From: Selenomonas sp.
GTDB taxonomy: Bacteria > Bacillota_C > Negativicutes > Selenomonadales > Selenomonadaceae
Direction: 5' to 3'
Length of the DNA stretch: 62,407 nucleotides
Assembly (NCBI RefSeq): GCF_024699275.1
Contig: NZ_JAILPX010000105.1
Location: 1-62,407, forward strand
Shown here: in pieces, positions 33,719-43,635 of the stretch
How positions within the stretch are numbered: position 1 is the stretch's first letter
Layout: the number at the start of each line of letters is the position of its first letter
Notes under the pieces: model-generated
The model's database searches: none
The model's input: the letters and a program-made list of their open reading frames with translations, nothing else
What the model was told of the DNA's origin: nothing
Program-made: the position numbers and the translations under genes

Positions 33719-35668
33719 TCAGATGGAATTGCGGCTCTGGCGGAACCGGTAGGTGCCAAGGCCCAGTTCGCGGGGGCCTTTTTTGAGGGTGTCCAAGTCA
33801 TCTTCGTGGAAGGCTTCTTTATCTGCCGCCAGGTTATCCAAGGCAGACCGGTAGATTCGGGTTACCATGCCGGCAAATTCCGGTGCGTAATCCTGTGCCT
33901 CGATGCGGTAGGCACCCAGTCCATTGAACTTTTTCAGGTAAGGATAGAGGCAGAGGTCCTTGGCAAAGTAGATATGGTTGCGGCCGAACTGGTCGATGCG
34001 CAGGGAATGTTTTTCACCGGCGTTGTCCAGCAGGGCATAATGACGGTCCAAAGCCTCCGGATTGTTGAGTTCGTTAAAGAAAGGCAGACTCATTCCCGGA
34101 ATATTGTGGTCGCAGATCATGGATTCATAGGAGCCGTGAACCACTACTTCAATGGGCAGTTCGGAATTTTCCACGATTTCCCGGAGCTGTTCAAAGGAGA
34201 GCTCATAGGAAGCGGTGCCCATGGTCAAGCCATTTTCCTTGAGAAATTTGGCGGCCAGATGATTGAAGAGATTGAAGGATACATCTGCCTGAATGGGCAG
34301 GTTCGTCAGGCGTTTTGCCAGTTTCAGCGAACCCAGATTGCTGACCATAATGCCAGCGGCTTTGAGTTCCGGGCGCTTCAGAGCCGTAAAGAACTGTTCC
34401 AGTTCGCCACATTCCCGACGCATGGTGGTGCGTGGTGTGTTGATGACCACCTTGGTCTTTCCTTTAGCATAGGCGATTACTTCGGCGTAATCTTTGAGGC
34501 TCCAGGGCTTATGGGGGCGGAAGGCCTCACCGCCCACGTAGACGATATCGGCACCGTTATCGATAACGGCCTTGGCAGCACCTACGGTGCCTACCCGGAC
34601 ACTTAACGTCCGATGGGCTGCATTTTCCTTTTGGATATCCTGCTCCTGTTTGAGAATTTCATCCTGGAAACCGGCTTCCTTGACGGCATCGCTGAAGAAC
34701 CGGGGTTCACGCTGGCCATCAAAGCCGATGTCCTTCTTGTCCGTAGCACCAAAGGCGAAAGTTGTGGTAAAGTCCCGGGCACGGTTTTCGTACAGGCTTT
34801 TCCAGCCTTCCTCATCTGGCTGCCAGCCGCTGGGGTCAGCGATATACGCATCGATGGCCTTGCGGTAGGTGCTGACAATGCGACGGATAAAGGGAGCCGG
34901 GCGCATGCGGCCTTCAATCTTGAAGGAAAAGACACCGGCCTGGATTAGTTGCGGAATATGGCGGTACATGCACATATCCTTAAGGGCCAGTTTATAGGCT
35001 CCTTCGCTATCCTTATCCAGCACCTCGCCGGTTTTTTCGTCGATGAGCTGATAGGCCCAGCGGCAGGGCTTCAGGCAGCGGCCACGGTTGCCACTCTGAC
35101 CAAAGACTACGCCGGAGTGGATGCACTGGCCGCTTTCGCTCATGCACATATCGCCGTGCATGAAGTATTCCACTTCAATGCCCGTGCGCTCCCGGAACAG
35201 GGAAAGCTCGGAAAGCGTCATTTCCCGGCCTACGACCACGCGGGTGATGCCGTATTCCTTGAGCTTTTCGATGGCATGCTCATTGTGGGTATTCATCATA
35301 ACGGAAGTGTGTACGGGAATCTTAATGCCCATTTCATGGATGAGTTCCAGTACCGCGAAATCCTGCACCAAAATGGCATCCGGGCGGATTTCATTGAGGT
35401 AAGCGAGATATTCCCGCAGAGCGGGGATTTCCTCATCGCTGATTAAGTTGTTTAAGGTGATGTAGAGTTTCACCCCATGCTCGTGGGTGTAGGCAATGGC
35501 TTTTTTGAGCATTTCATTGTCGAAGTTAAATTCTCCTTCATGCATGCGCATATTGAAATGCTTGCCCCCTAAATAGCAGGCATCAGCGCCGGCTTCCACA
35601 CCGGCCACCAAAGCATCCCAGGTGCCAGCCGGAGCCAGCAGTTCTACGGATTTACGATTCAAAAGCAT
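33719..35668 (-). CDS. U32 family peptidase / RlhA-like protein
   Basis: A 649-residue protein. The N-terminal U32 domain starts ELLAPAGTWDALVAGVEAGADACYLGG and holds the signature region EYFMHGDMCMSESGQCIHS followed by FGQSGNRGRCLKPCRW, with cysteines suited to an iron-sulfur cluster. The C-terminal half has a second TIM-barrel-like part (GADIVYVGGEAFRPHKPWSLKDYAE). U32 proteins include RlhA, YegQ and collagenase-like proteins; many act in RNA hydroxylation. GAAGGAG lies about 14 bases before the minus-strand ATG, a little far. Confidence 0.87.
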   Translation of the reverse strand: MLLNRKSVELLAPAGTWDALVAGVEAGADACYLGGKHFNMRMHEGEFNFDNEMLKKAIAYTHEHGVKLYITLNNLISDEEIPALREYLAYLNEIRPDAILVQDFAVLELIHEMGIKIPVHTSVMMNTHNEHAIEKLKEYGITRVVVGREMTLSELSLFRERTGIEVEYFMHGDMCMSESGQCIHSGVVFGQSGNRGRCLKPCRWAYQLIDEKTGEVLDKDSEGAYKLALKDMCMYRHIPQLIQAGVFSFKIEGRMRPAPFIRRIVSTYRKAIDAYIADPSGWQPDEEGWKSLYENRARDFTTTFAFGATDKKDIGFDGQREPRFFSDAVKEAGFQDEILKQEQDIQKENAAHRTLSVRVGTVGAAKAVIDNGADIVYVGGEAFRPHKPWSLKDYAEVIAYAKGKTKVVINTPRTTMRRECGELEQFFTALKRPELKAAGIMVSNLGSLKLAKRLTNLPIQADVSFNLFNHLAAKFLKENGLTMGTASYELSFEQLREIVENSELPIEVVVHGSYESMICDHNIPGMSLPFFNELNNPEALDRHYALLDNAGEKHSLRIDQFGRNHIYFAKDLCLYPYLKKFNGLGAYRIEAQDYAPEFAGMVTRIYRSALDNLAADKEAFHEDDLDTLKKGPRELGLGTYRFRQSRNSI

Positions 35669-35877
35669 CTAATGACAAACTCCTTCTTTGGATATAATTA
35701 CTTCTTATAAATTCCAATTATTAAGTATAGCAGAGAATGGTATGCCTATCAATATTTTGCGGACAGGGAATTGGACAGGTAGGAGAGGATACTGCTATAA
35801 TTGTTCTAGTTCTATTTTAATCGAATAAAAAGGAGCTTGTGGATTTGATGTAGAATCTAATAATGCAGAAGTTGAGC

Positions 35878-36039
35878 ATGAAAAAATATATTTCTATAAA
35901 TTTATATAATTATCAGAGACTGCGGAAAGAGAATGTAGATTTAGATCCGGCTTTAGTGGATACGGATAGGGGTTTGAAGATATCGGACATGAACTATACG
36001 CATGATATGCACCTAAAATTCCTGGAACTTGCTGGATAG
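35878..36039 (+). CDS. Possible small protein or gene remnant
   Basis: A 53-codon frame starting MKKYISINLYNYQRLRKE and ending MHLKFLELAG. It lacks a ribosome binding site close to its ATG, and the composition differs from nearby genes. It may be the relic of a longer gene; I recognise no family. Confidence 0.25.
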   Translation: MKKYISINLYNYQRLRKENVDLDPALVDTDRGLKISDMNYTHDMHLKFLELAG

Positions 36040-36069
36040 GATATTTGAATGTAGTACTTATTGTAGTCC

Positions 36070-36105
36070 GTTTTCCGTGAGCAGGACATTTTGCTCATGG
36101 AAAAC
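36070..36105. promoter_or_regulatory. Hairpin upstream of the GntR gene
   Basis: GTTTTCCGTGAGCA and TGCTCATGGAAAAC form a 14-bp stem with one G-T pair around an 8-base loop, ending 32 bases before the GntR start codon. No T tract follows. It could be a repressor site for self-control or an mRNA structure. Confidence 0.4.
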
Positions 36106-36137
36106 ATTGATTGAATTTGTGGGATGGATGTGATGGT

Positions 36138-36845
36138 ATGAATTTAGCGCAAAAGGAAAGAATGGTCCATGAAAAGGCCGGGGATTATGTTTGGCGGGTA
36201 TTGAGCGAGTCAATCTTGAATCTGCAGCTCTTACCTGGTGAATCCATGTCGGAGCAGGAAGTTGCAAAAGCGTTGAATGTCAGCCGCACGCCTGTGCGGG
36301 AGGCATTCTTTGAATTGTCCAAGGGCAGTCTGTTGGATATTTATCCGCAGAAGGGCACATATGTGGCGCAGATAGATCTTCATCAGGTAGCAGAGTCGAT
36401 TTTCTTACGGGAGAATCTGGAGCATGCGGTTATGGAATTGGCTTGCCAGGAATTTCCTGAAGAATCTTTGTTGGCTTTGCAGATGAATTTAATGCAGGAA
36501 AAGTCCTGCATTGCCAAAAAAAATGGGAAGGTTTTTTTTCAGCTGGATGAGGAGTTCCATCAGATTATCTTTGCTGGGTGCGGGAAAGAACGCATTTGGG
36601 CGATGATTGTACAGATGAGTCAAAATTATAACCGCGTGCGTATCATGAATTTGCAGGATGGTTTTTATGAGGTTGATAAATTATACCATCAGCATCTGGA
36701 AATCGTGGCGGCTATCGAAGCCCATGATTGGTCCAAAGGAGCGGTGGCCATGGATGAGCATATCCATAAAGTGATTCCGGATTTGCAAGTGCTTTGTAAT
36801 CGTTATCCAGAGTACTTCCGTAATTATGAAGCTATTAAAGAATAA
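36138..36845 (+). CDS. GntR family regulator, FCD type (UxuR/ExuR-like)
   Basis: A 235-residue regulator with an N-terminal winged helix (YVWRVLSESILNLQLLPGESMSEQEVAKALNVSRTPVREAF) and a C-terminal FCD effector domain with metal-ligand type residues in DEEFHQIIF and LYHQHLEIVAAIEAHD. It sits before the hexuronate genes and most likely represses them until a hexuronate intermediate is present. ATG 36138 is preferred over an upstream ATG at 36111 because the domain begins directly after it. A terminator separates it from uxuA. Confidence 0.85.
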   Translation: MNLAQKERMVHEKAGDYVWRVLSESILNLQLLPGESMSEQEVAKALNVSRTPVREAFFELSKGSLLDIYPQKGTYVAQIDLHQVAESIFLRENLEHAVMELACQEFPEESLLALQMNLMQEKSCIAKKNGKVFFQLDEEFHQIIFAGCGKERIWAMIVQMSQNYNRVRIMNLQDGFYEVDKLYHQHLEIVAAIEAHDWSKGAVAMDEHIHKVIPDLQVLCNRYPEYFRNYEAIKE

Positions 36846-36854
36846 TAAATAATA

Positions 36855-36900
36855 ACAATAATAGGGCTGCGTCAATAGGCATAGCCCTATTATTGTGCCT
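36855..36900 (+). terminator. Intrinsic terminator after the GntR gene
   Basis: ACAATAATAGGGCT (36855-36868) and AGCCCTATTATTGT (36883-36896) form a perfect 14-bp stem. Only a short T-poor tail follows (GCCTTAAAAAG), but the A-rich arm and position fit a terminator, possibly bidirectional. Confidence 0.65.
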
Positions 36901-36981
36901 TAAAAAGAAATAATAATACGTAAAAACAATATAATAATAAAAAAAGATAATAAATGGGTTGAAATCATCCTAAAAATATGC

Positions 36982-36999
36982 TAGTATACTAGTATACAA
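36982..36999. promoter_or_regulatory. Tandem GntR-type operators before uxuA
   Basis: Two overlapping words, TAGTATACTA (36982-36991) and TAGTATACAA (36990-36999), each match the FadR/FCD-class pattern TnGTnnACnA. Together they give a 14-bp palindrome GTATACTAGTATAC (36984-36997). They lie just before the uxuA ribosome binding site, where binding of the GntR regulator would block transcription. Confidence 0.7.
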
Positions 37000-37016
37000 G
37001 AAGGGGGCAAGCAGTA

Positions 37017-38090
37017 ATGGATATGACATTTCGTTGGTATGGAGATAAAGAAGATAATATTACCCTGAAACAGATTAGACAGATACCTGGTATGCAGGGT
37101 GTTGTCTGGGCACTGTTCGATGTTCCGGTTGGAGAGGTGTGGCCGGAAGAGGAAATTGCAGCGGTAACTGAAGAGATTGCGGCATATGGCTTGCACTATC
37201 GTACGGTAGAGTCGGTGAATGTTCATGAAGATATTAAGCTGGGTCTGCCGTCCCGGGATAAGTATATCGAGAATTATATTACAACTTTGCGCCGGTTGGC
37301 TAAAGTTGGGGTAAAGACAGTCTGCTATAATTTCATGCCCGTGTTTGACTGGACGCGGACTGACTTGGCAAAGAGGCTCTATGATGGGTCCACGGCCATG
37401 GCCTTTGATTATCGCTTGATTAAGGATAAAACGCCGGAGCAGATGGTCAAGGATATTCAGGACGGAAGCAAGGGGTTCTCGATGGCTGGTTGGGAGCCAG
37501 AAAGACTGCAGTCCATCAGCAAGTTGTTCGACATGTATAAGGACATTGATCGGAATAAATTGTTTGCGCATTTAGCTTATTTCCTGCAGGCTGTGGTGCC
37601 GGTGGCAGAGGAGTGCGGTATCCGGATGGCAATTCATCCTGACGATCCACCTCGTTCGGTTTTCGGCTTGCCGCGCATTGTGAGCAGTGAAGAAGATTTA
37701 GAGCGGATTGTCAAGATGGTTGATAGTCCAAGCAATAGCCTGACAATCTGCAGTGGTTCCCTGGGGGCTAACCTTGCGAATAATATACCAAGAATTATCA
37801 GACGCTTTGGAAAAATGAACCGAATTGGTTTTGCCCATATTCGCAACATACAGGTACATGAACCCTGGGTATTCAATGAGATTTCCCATAAGTCAGAGTA
37901 TGGTTCGCTGGATATGTACGATATGATGAAAGCCCTTTATGAAACCGGATTTACCGGACCAGTTCGCCCAGATCATGGCCGGATGATTTGGGGCGAGGAG
38001 GGCCGTCCAGGATATGGCCTTTATGACCGTGCGCTAGGTGCGAATTACTTGTGCGGACTTTGGGATGCCATTGTGCGGGAAAATAGTTGA
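37017..38090 (+). CDS. uxuA: Mannonate dehydratase UxuA
   Basis: A 357-residue enzyme beginning MDMTFRWYGDKEDNITLKQIRQIPG, with the family words YNFMPVFDWTRTDLA, IHPDDPP and RPDHGRMIWGEEG holding the metal ligands. It dehydrates D-mannonate to 2-keto-3-deoxygluconate in hexuronate breakdown. AGGGGGC lies about ten bases before the ATG. The next gene, uxuB, starts 19 bases after its stop. Confidence 0.95.
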   Translation: MDMTFRWYGDKEDNITLKQIRQIPGMQGVVWALFDVPVGEVWPEEEIAAVTEEIAAYGLHYRTVESVNVHEDIKLGLPSRDKYIENYITTLRRLAKVGVKTVCYNFMPVFDWTRTDLAKRLYDGSTAMAFDYRLIKDKTPEQMVKDIQDGSKGFSMAGWEPERLQSISKLFDMYKDIDRNKLFAHLAYFLQAVVPVAEECGIRMAIHPDDPPRSVFGLPRIVSSEEDLERIVKMVDSPSNSLTICSGSLGANLANNIPRIIRRFGKMNRIGFAHIRNIQVHEPWVFNEISHKSEYGSLDMYDMMKALYETGFTGPVRPDHGRMIWGEEGRPGYGLYDRALGANYLCGLWDAIVRENS

Positions 38091-38109
38091 TGATTGTGGA
38101 GGCAAAAAT

Positions 38110-39738
38110 ATGAAGTTGAATGAACAGGCTTTACAGGAAAAGGCGTTTTGGCAGGCTAAACAAATAGCTCTGCCGCAGTTCGATCGAGAACAGGTTATTC
38201 GTCAGACAAGAAATGAACCGACATGGGTACATTTTGGACCGGGGAATATCTTTCGGGCACATATTGCCATGCTGCAGCAATCGCTGCTGGAACATGGAGA
38301 CAGCGATAGGGGGATTATTGCGGTGGCCCCCAATAATGATGAAATCATTCATAAAATCTATCGCCCTCACGATAACTTGAGTCTGTTTGTCCGTCTTAAC
38401 CTCAATAAACCGGCTGACCGGATTGTGGTGGGCAGTGTGGCAGAAAGTTTGGGGTCAACGCCGGATAGTTCAGATTGGCAGCGATTGAAAGAGATATTCA
38501 GCAGTGCATCTTTGCAGATTGTCAGTTTGACGGTTACGGAAAAGGGTTATTTGCTGAAGGATGCGAAGGGACAATGGCTGCCTAAGGTGGAAGCGGACCT
38601 CGTTCAAGGCAATCGCATGCCACAAAGTTTTGCTGGCAAGTTGGCCGCTTTGTTACAGCAGCGTTATTGTCAGGGGGCTGTGCCGGTGACGATGTTAAGT
38701 TTGGATAATTGTTCTCATAATGGCGATGTGTTGCGGCATATGTTGGAAGGTTTTGTGATGGAATTACAACGTCGTCATGGTGGAGATTCAGGATTTTTGG
38801 CCTATCTGCAGCAGCACGTGTCCTATCCTTGGTCGATGATTGATAAGATTACGCCGCGTCCTGCCGAAAGTGTTGCTCAGCAGTTACGAGAGCTTGGCCT
38901 GGAGGATATGGACCTGGTAAAAAGCCGCCGTGGCGGCTGGTATTCTCCTTTTGTCAACGCAGAAGAGTTGGAATATTTAGTAGTGGAAGATAATTTTGCC
39001 AATGGGCGGCCGCTACTGGAAAAAGCAGGTGTAATCTTTACCCAGCGGGATACGGTGGATAAGGCAGAGCGCATGAAGGTCAGCACCTGTTTGAATCCTT
39101 TGCATACAGCTTTGGCCATCTTTGGCTGTTTGCTGGGATATAAGAGCATCGCTACAGAGATGCAGGATTTGGATTTGCACCATCTGGTGGAATACATCGG
39201 CTATGCAGAAGGCATGCCAGTGGTAACGGATCCAGGGGTGATCAATCCTCGGAGATTCTTATCCCAGTGTCTGACCCAGCGTTTTCCCAATCGGGATATT
39301 CCTGATACTCCGCAGCGCATAGCCTGCGATACGTCCCAAAAACTGCCGGTGCGTTTTGGCAATACATTGAAAGCCTATGCGGCAGATGAGAAACTGCAGG
39401 CTGAATCGTTGCGGGCCATACCGCTGGTCTTTGCTGGCTGGCTGCGTTATCTGTTGGGAATAGATGATAAGGGGCAGAAGTTTACGGTCAGTGCAGATCC
39501 TTTGCTGCCGGAATTACAGGCTCGGCTGCAGAACCTGCATTTGCGGTATGAAGGGCCTGTACACGATTATGTGAAGGATATTTTGAGTGATAGCAGTATT
39601 TTTGGCTGTGACTTATACAAAATCGGCTTAGGCCGGGTGACGGAAGACTATTTCCAGGCCATGCTGGCTGGTACAGGTCGTGTACGTCAGATTTTAGCTG
39701 AATTTCATCGGGAAACAAAAAAGGAGGCAGTCGCATGA
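38110..39738 (+). CDS. uxuB: Fructuronate reductase UxuB (mannitol dehydrogenase family)
   Basis: A 542-residue NAD-dependent enzyme of the polyol-specific long-chain dehydrogenase group, with THVHFGPGNIFRAHIA-like N-terminal residues (TWVHFGPGNIFRAH), the core KVSTCLNPLHTALAIFGCLLGY and the active-site region DKITPRPAES. It reduces D-fructuronate to D-mannonate, the substrate of UxuA encoded just upstream. GGAGG lies before the ATG at 38110. Its 3' end overlaps the next gene by four bases (ATGA). Confidence 0.9.
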   Translation: MKLNEQALQEKAFWQAKQIALPQFDREQVIRQTRNEPTWVHFGPGNIFRAHIAMLQQSLLEHGDSDRGIIAVAPNNDEIIHKIYRPHDNLSLFVRLNLNKPADRIVVGSVAESLGSTPDSSDWQRLKEIFSSASLQIVSLTVTEKGYLLKDAKGQWLPKVEADLVQGNRMPQSFAGKLAALLQQRYCQGAVPVTMLSLDNCSHNGDVLRHMLEGFVMELQRRHGGDSGFLAYLQQHVSYPWSMIDKITPRPAESVAQQLRELGLEDMDLVKSRRGGWYSPFVNAEELEYLVVEDNFANGRPLLEKAGVIFTQRDTVDKAERMKVSTCLNPLHTALAIFGCLLGYKSIATEMQDLDLHHLVEYIGYAEGMPVVTDPGVINPRRFLSQCLTQRFPNRDIPDTPQRIACDTSQKLPVRFGNTLKAYAADEKLQAESLRAIPLVFAGWLRYLLGIDDKGQKFTVSADPLLPELQARLQNLHLRYEGPVHDYVKDILSDSSIFGCDLYKIGLGRVTEDYFQAMLAGTGRVRQILAEFHRETKKEAVA

Positions 39739-40754
39739 AAGCGATGGTTGTAGAAGAAGTTGGGAAAGTAAGTCTGGTAGAGCGGGAAATGCCTGAAGTT
39801 GGCAAAGATGAGGTGCTGGTTAAAGTCAAGGCAGCAGGTATCTGCGGTTCTGATGTACATATTTTTCATGGCAAGAATGTCTTTGCCACTTATCCCCGGG
39901 TGGTAGGGCATGAATTTGTAGGAGAAATCGTGGCGGTAGGCCAGGAGGTAAGGGATTTGCCTTTAGGGACGCATGTGGCTGTAGATCCGGTCATGTCCTG
40001 CGGCCATTGTTATGCCTGCCAGCATGATCGGCATAATGTATGCCGTTCCCTGCAGGTTATGGGGGTGCATAAGGATGGCGGCTATCAGGAATATGTAGCC
40101 GTAAAGGCGGAACAGGCTTATGTGCTGCCCGCAGATATTCCTTGGGATATCGCTGCGACAGTGGAACCCTATTCCATCGGTGCACAGGTGGCACATCGTG
40201 GCCGGCTGGCTGCTGATGATACGGTGCTGATCTGTGGTGCCGGCCCCATTGGTTTGATTATCCTGCAGGTGGCCAAGATGAAGGGGGCCAAGGTAGCAAT
40301 TCTGGATATTGTGGATAAGCGTTTGGAGAAAGCAAAAGCCATGGGGGCTGATTTGACCATTAATGGCAAGCGGGACGATGTGGTAAAAGCCATGGATGAG
40401 TTTACTGCCGGGGAAGGTGCTAGCCTCATCTATGAAGCTACAGGGAATGTTCATATCCTGGAACAGTGCATCAAACAGATTGCCGCTCCGGCTGGTCGTG
40501 TGGTGGTGCTGGGATTCACCACGGAAAATATCAATATCCGTCAGGTGGATATCATGAGCAAAGAGTTGGAAATCATCGGCACGAGGCTGAACAATCACCG
40601 TTTTGCAGAGGTTATCCAGTGGTTCAAAGAAAAGAAAGTGGACCCGGCGGCAATCATTACGCACCGCTATCCTCTTGAGGAATTGGCAGCTGCCTTTAAG
40701 GTGGGTGAGGAACAGCCGGAGGATGTATTGAAGGTTATCCTGACCTTCGCGTAA
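39735..40754 (+). CDS. Zinc-dependent alcohol dehydrogenase, L-gulonate/L-galactonate dehydrogenase-like
   Basis: A 339-residue medium-chain dehydrogenase. It has the catalytic zinc ligands in GICGSDVH and GHEFVG, the structural zinc cysteines in CGHCYACQHDRHNVC, and the NAD loop GAGPIGL. In hexuronate operons such enzymes oxidise L-gulonate to D-fructuronate or L-galactonate to D-tagaturonate, feeding UxuB. The substrate here is inferred from its place in the uxu operon. Overlap with uxuB suggests coupled translation. Confidence 0.82.
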   Translation: MKAMVVEEVGKVSLVEREMPEVGKDEVLVKVKAAGICGSDVHIFHGKNVFATYPRVVGHEFVGEIVAVGQEVRDLPLGTHVAVDPVMSCGHCYACQHDRHNVCRSLQVMGVHKDGGYQEYVAVKAEQAYVLPADIPWDIAATVEPYSIGAQVAHRGRLAADDTVLICGAGPIGLIILQVAKMKGAKVAILDIVDKRLEKAKAMGADLTINGKRDDVVKAMDEFTAGEGASLIYEATGNVHILEQCIKQIAAPAGRVVVLGFTTENINIRQVDIMSKELEIIGTRLNNHRFAEVIQWFKEKKVDPAAIITHRYPLEELAAAFKVGEEQPEDVLKVILTFA

Positions 40755-40806
40755 GATTCATGGGGCAGTCTAAGACGATGTAGTGTGGAGAAAGGTGGCA
40801 TATTTC

Positions 40807-42201
40807 ATGGGGGCACAGAGTAATAGTTATCAAATCAGCAATAAGGAATTAACTCGTGTGGCAATCAGCGGCTGGCTGGGAACAGCCATGGAATTTATGG
40901 ACTTTCAGTTATACTCTTTAGCAGCAGCCATTGTGTTTACGGAAGTATTCTTTCCGCAGGCAGAACCAGCTGTGGGCTTGATTATGTCTATGGGCACTTA
41001 TGGGGCAGGTTATGTGGCGCGTCTGGTAGGCGCCTATGTATTTGGCCGATTAGGCGATAAAGTAGGCCGGCGGACCGTTTTGTTTGTGACCATCACCCTG
41101 ATGGGGCTGGCATCAACATTAATCGGTTTTCTGCCAACCTATGCTGAAGTGGGGATACTTGCACCACTCGGCTTAGTTGCTTTAAGAATTTTACAAGGGT
41201 TGGGTGCTGGTGCTGAAATCAGCGGTGCAGGTGTTATGGTGGCAGAGTTTTGTCAGCGCAAGAGTCGTGGCTTTATTGGCAGCATGGTATGCCTGGGTAC
41301 GTCTTCTGGTACACTGCTGGCCAATCTGATTTGGACGATTATCCTGCTCAATATGAATCATGAAGAATTACTGGCCTGGGGCTGGCGTATTCCGTTCTAC
41401 GCTTCCTTTCTGGTTATGATTGCAGCTATTTTTATTCGTTTGTTCATTAAGGAAAGTCCGGTTATGGCTGAAAAGAAAAAACAGCTGCTGGATGAACGCG
41501 AGGCACAGCTGCAGTCGGATTCGGCCCGGGAATCCAGCCATACGATTGGAAAGAAGAGTTTCTTTACGGCGTTGTGCCTGCGCTTTGGTCAGGCTGGTAA
41601 CAGTGGTTTGATGCAGACTTATTTGGCAGGTTTTATCGTGACGGTTTTAGCAGTAGAAAAGACCGTAGCTACGGATGCCAATATCCTTTCCTCTCTGTGC
41701 TCCTTCTTGACGATTCCTTTGGTGGGCTGGTTGGGCGATCATATCGGCCGGCGGAAGATGTATATGATTTTGTCTGCGCTGATGGCATTGTATGCAGTAC
41801 CGATGATGCTGATGATTAATAGTGGTAACACCGTTATGATTACTTTGGCCATGATTATCGGTTTGAATGTTGGTGTACAGGGACTGTTCGCCATGGAAAA
41901 TGTTACGTTGGCAGAGCTCTTCGGCGCTCGTAATCGGATGACTTTGGTATCTCTGGCCAAGGAAATCGCTGGTCTTGTGGCTACTGGTTTTGGTCCGGTC
42001 ATTGCAGCTGCCTGGGTTTCTGCGGAAACCGGCAGCTGGTGGCCCATTGCCATCATGATTATTGTCTTCTCGTTAAGTAGTTTCCTGGGGGCTTATGCCG
42101 CAGAGGATGTTACGGGCAGAGATTTGAATGAACTGGATGATGCCATGGTTGACCATGATTTGGAATATGAAAAATCCCATGCGCAGGCATTGGCTAAGTG
42201 A
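40807..42201 (+). CDS. MFS transporter, metabolite:H+ symporter type
   Basis: A 464-residue transporter with twelve hydrophobic segments and the MHS signatures GTAMEFMDFQLYSLAAAIVF, GRLGDKVGRRTVLF and a second loop GDHIGRRKMYMI. In this operon it probably brings in a hexuronate or aldonate such as gulonate, mannonate or glucuronate. ATG 40807 is chosen over a GTG at 40783 because an AAGGTGG site precedes it. A terminator follows, so this closes the uxu operon. Confidence 0.85.
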   Translation: MGAQSNSYQISNKELTRVAISGWLGTAMEFMDFQLYSLAAAIVFTEVFFPQAEPAVGLIMSMGTYGAGYVARLVGAYVFGRLGDKVGRRTVLFVTITLMGLASTLIGFLPTYAEVGILAPLGLVALRILQGLGAGAEISGAGVMVAEFCQRKSRGFIGSMVCLGTSSGTLLANLIWTIILLNMNHEELLAWGWRIPFYASFLVMIAAIFIRLFIKESPVMAEKKKQLLDEREAQLQSDSARESSHTIGKKSFFTALCLRFGQAGNSGLMQTYLAGFIVTVLAVEKTVATDANILSSLCSFLTIPLVGWLGDHIGRRKMYMILSALMALYAVPMMLMINSGNTVMITLAMIIGLNVGVQGLFAMENVTLAELFGARNRMTLVSLAKEIAGLVATGFGPVIAAAWVSAETGSWWPIAIMIIVFSLSSFLGAYAAEDVTGRDLNELDDAMVDHDLEYEKSHAQALAK

Positions 42202-42215
42202 GCAAGGGAGCAAGG

Positions 42216-42258
42216 AAGATCGTCCTGCCGGAGAATGTGCAGGGCGATCTTTTGATTT
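42216..42258 (+). terminator. Intrinsic terminator after the uxu operon
   Basis: AAGATCGTCCTGC and GCAGGGCGATCTT form a 13-bp stem with one G-U pair, followed by TTGATTT. Confidence 0.75.
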
Positions 42259-42292
42259 CCATATGGGGCTGGTGATTAAATCCCCAAAACCA

Positions 42293-42321
42293 TTGCATTC
42301 AGCCTGCCTTTATGCTACAAT
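42293..42321 (+). promoter_or_regulatory. Promoter of the pheST leader
   Basis: TTGCAT at 42293-42298 and TACAAT at 42316-42321 with a 17-base spacer, just before the T-box leader. Confidence 0.6.
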
Positions 42322-42333
42322 CTAGTATATTGT

Positions 42334-42560
42334 GGCGATGAACAAGAAGAGTAAATCTTAAGGGTATTTTCAGAGAGTCCCTGCTGCTGGGAAGGGGATA
42401 ATGCCAGAGATTGAAAGTTCGCTTGGGAGCCCTTCGGAGGAAATGCCGGACGTGGGCTTCGCGTTAAGGAGCTATAAGCGATAAATCAGGGTGGTACCGC
42501 GAACGTCAGCCTTCGCCCCTCATGTGTGTGTTTGTGCATACGAGGGCGAAGGCTTTTTTG
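42334..42560 (+). ncRNA. T-box leader with Phe specifier
   Basis: The leader shows stem I (AAGAAGAGTA, CAGAGAGTCCC), a specifier loop GAAAGTTCGC with the Phe codon TTC, the antiterminator T-box AGGGTGGTACCGCG at 42489-42502, and a terminator hairpin with a CTTCGCCC/GGGCGAAG stem and T tract ending near 42560. Uncharged tRNA-Phe should open transcription into pheS and pheT. The terminator loop is unusually long. Confidence 0.93.
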
Positions 42561-42580
42561 ATTTTGCAGATAGAGATTAG

Positions 42581-43618
<1,038 letters not shown>

Positions 43619-43635
43619 TTTAGGGAGGTTATACG

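Larger units (their letters stand above)
35669..36137. other. 469-base gap between the U32 gene and the GntR gene
   Basis: The stretch is AT-rich. It holds one small reading frame (35878-36039) and a hairpin (36070-36105). I see no RNA gene or insertion element in it. It is the divergent control region for the U32 unit and the GntR gene, but no consensus promoter is convincing. Confidence 0.4.
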
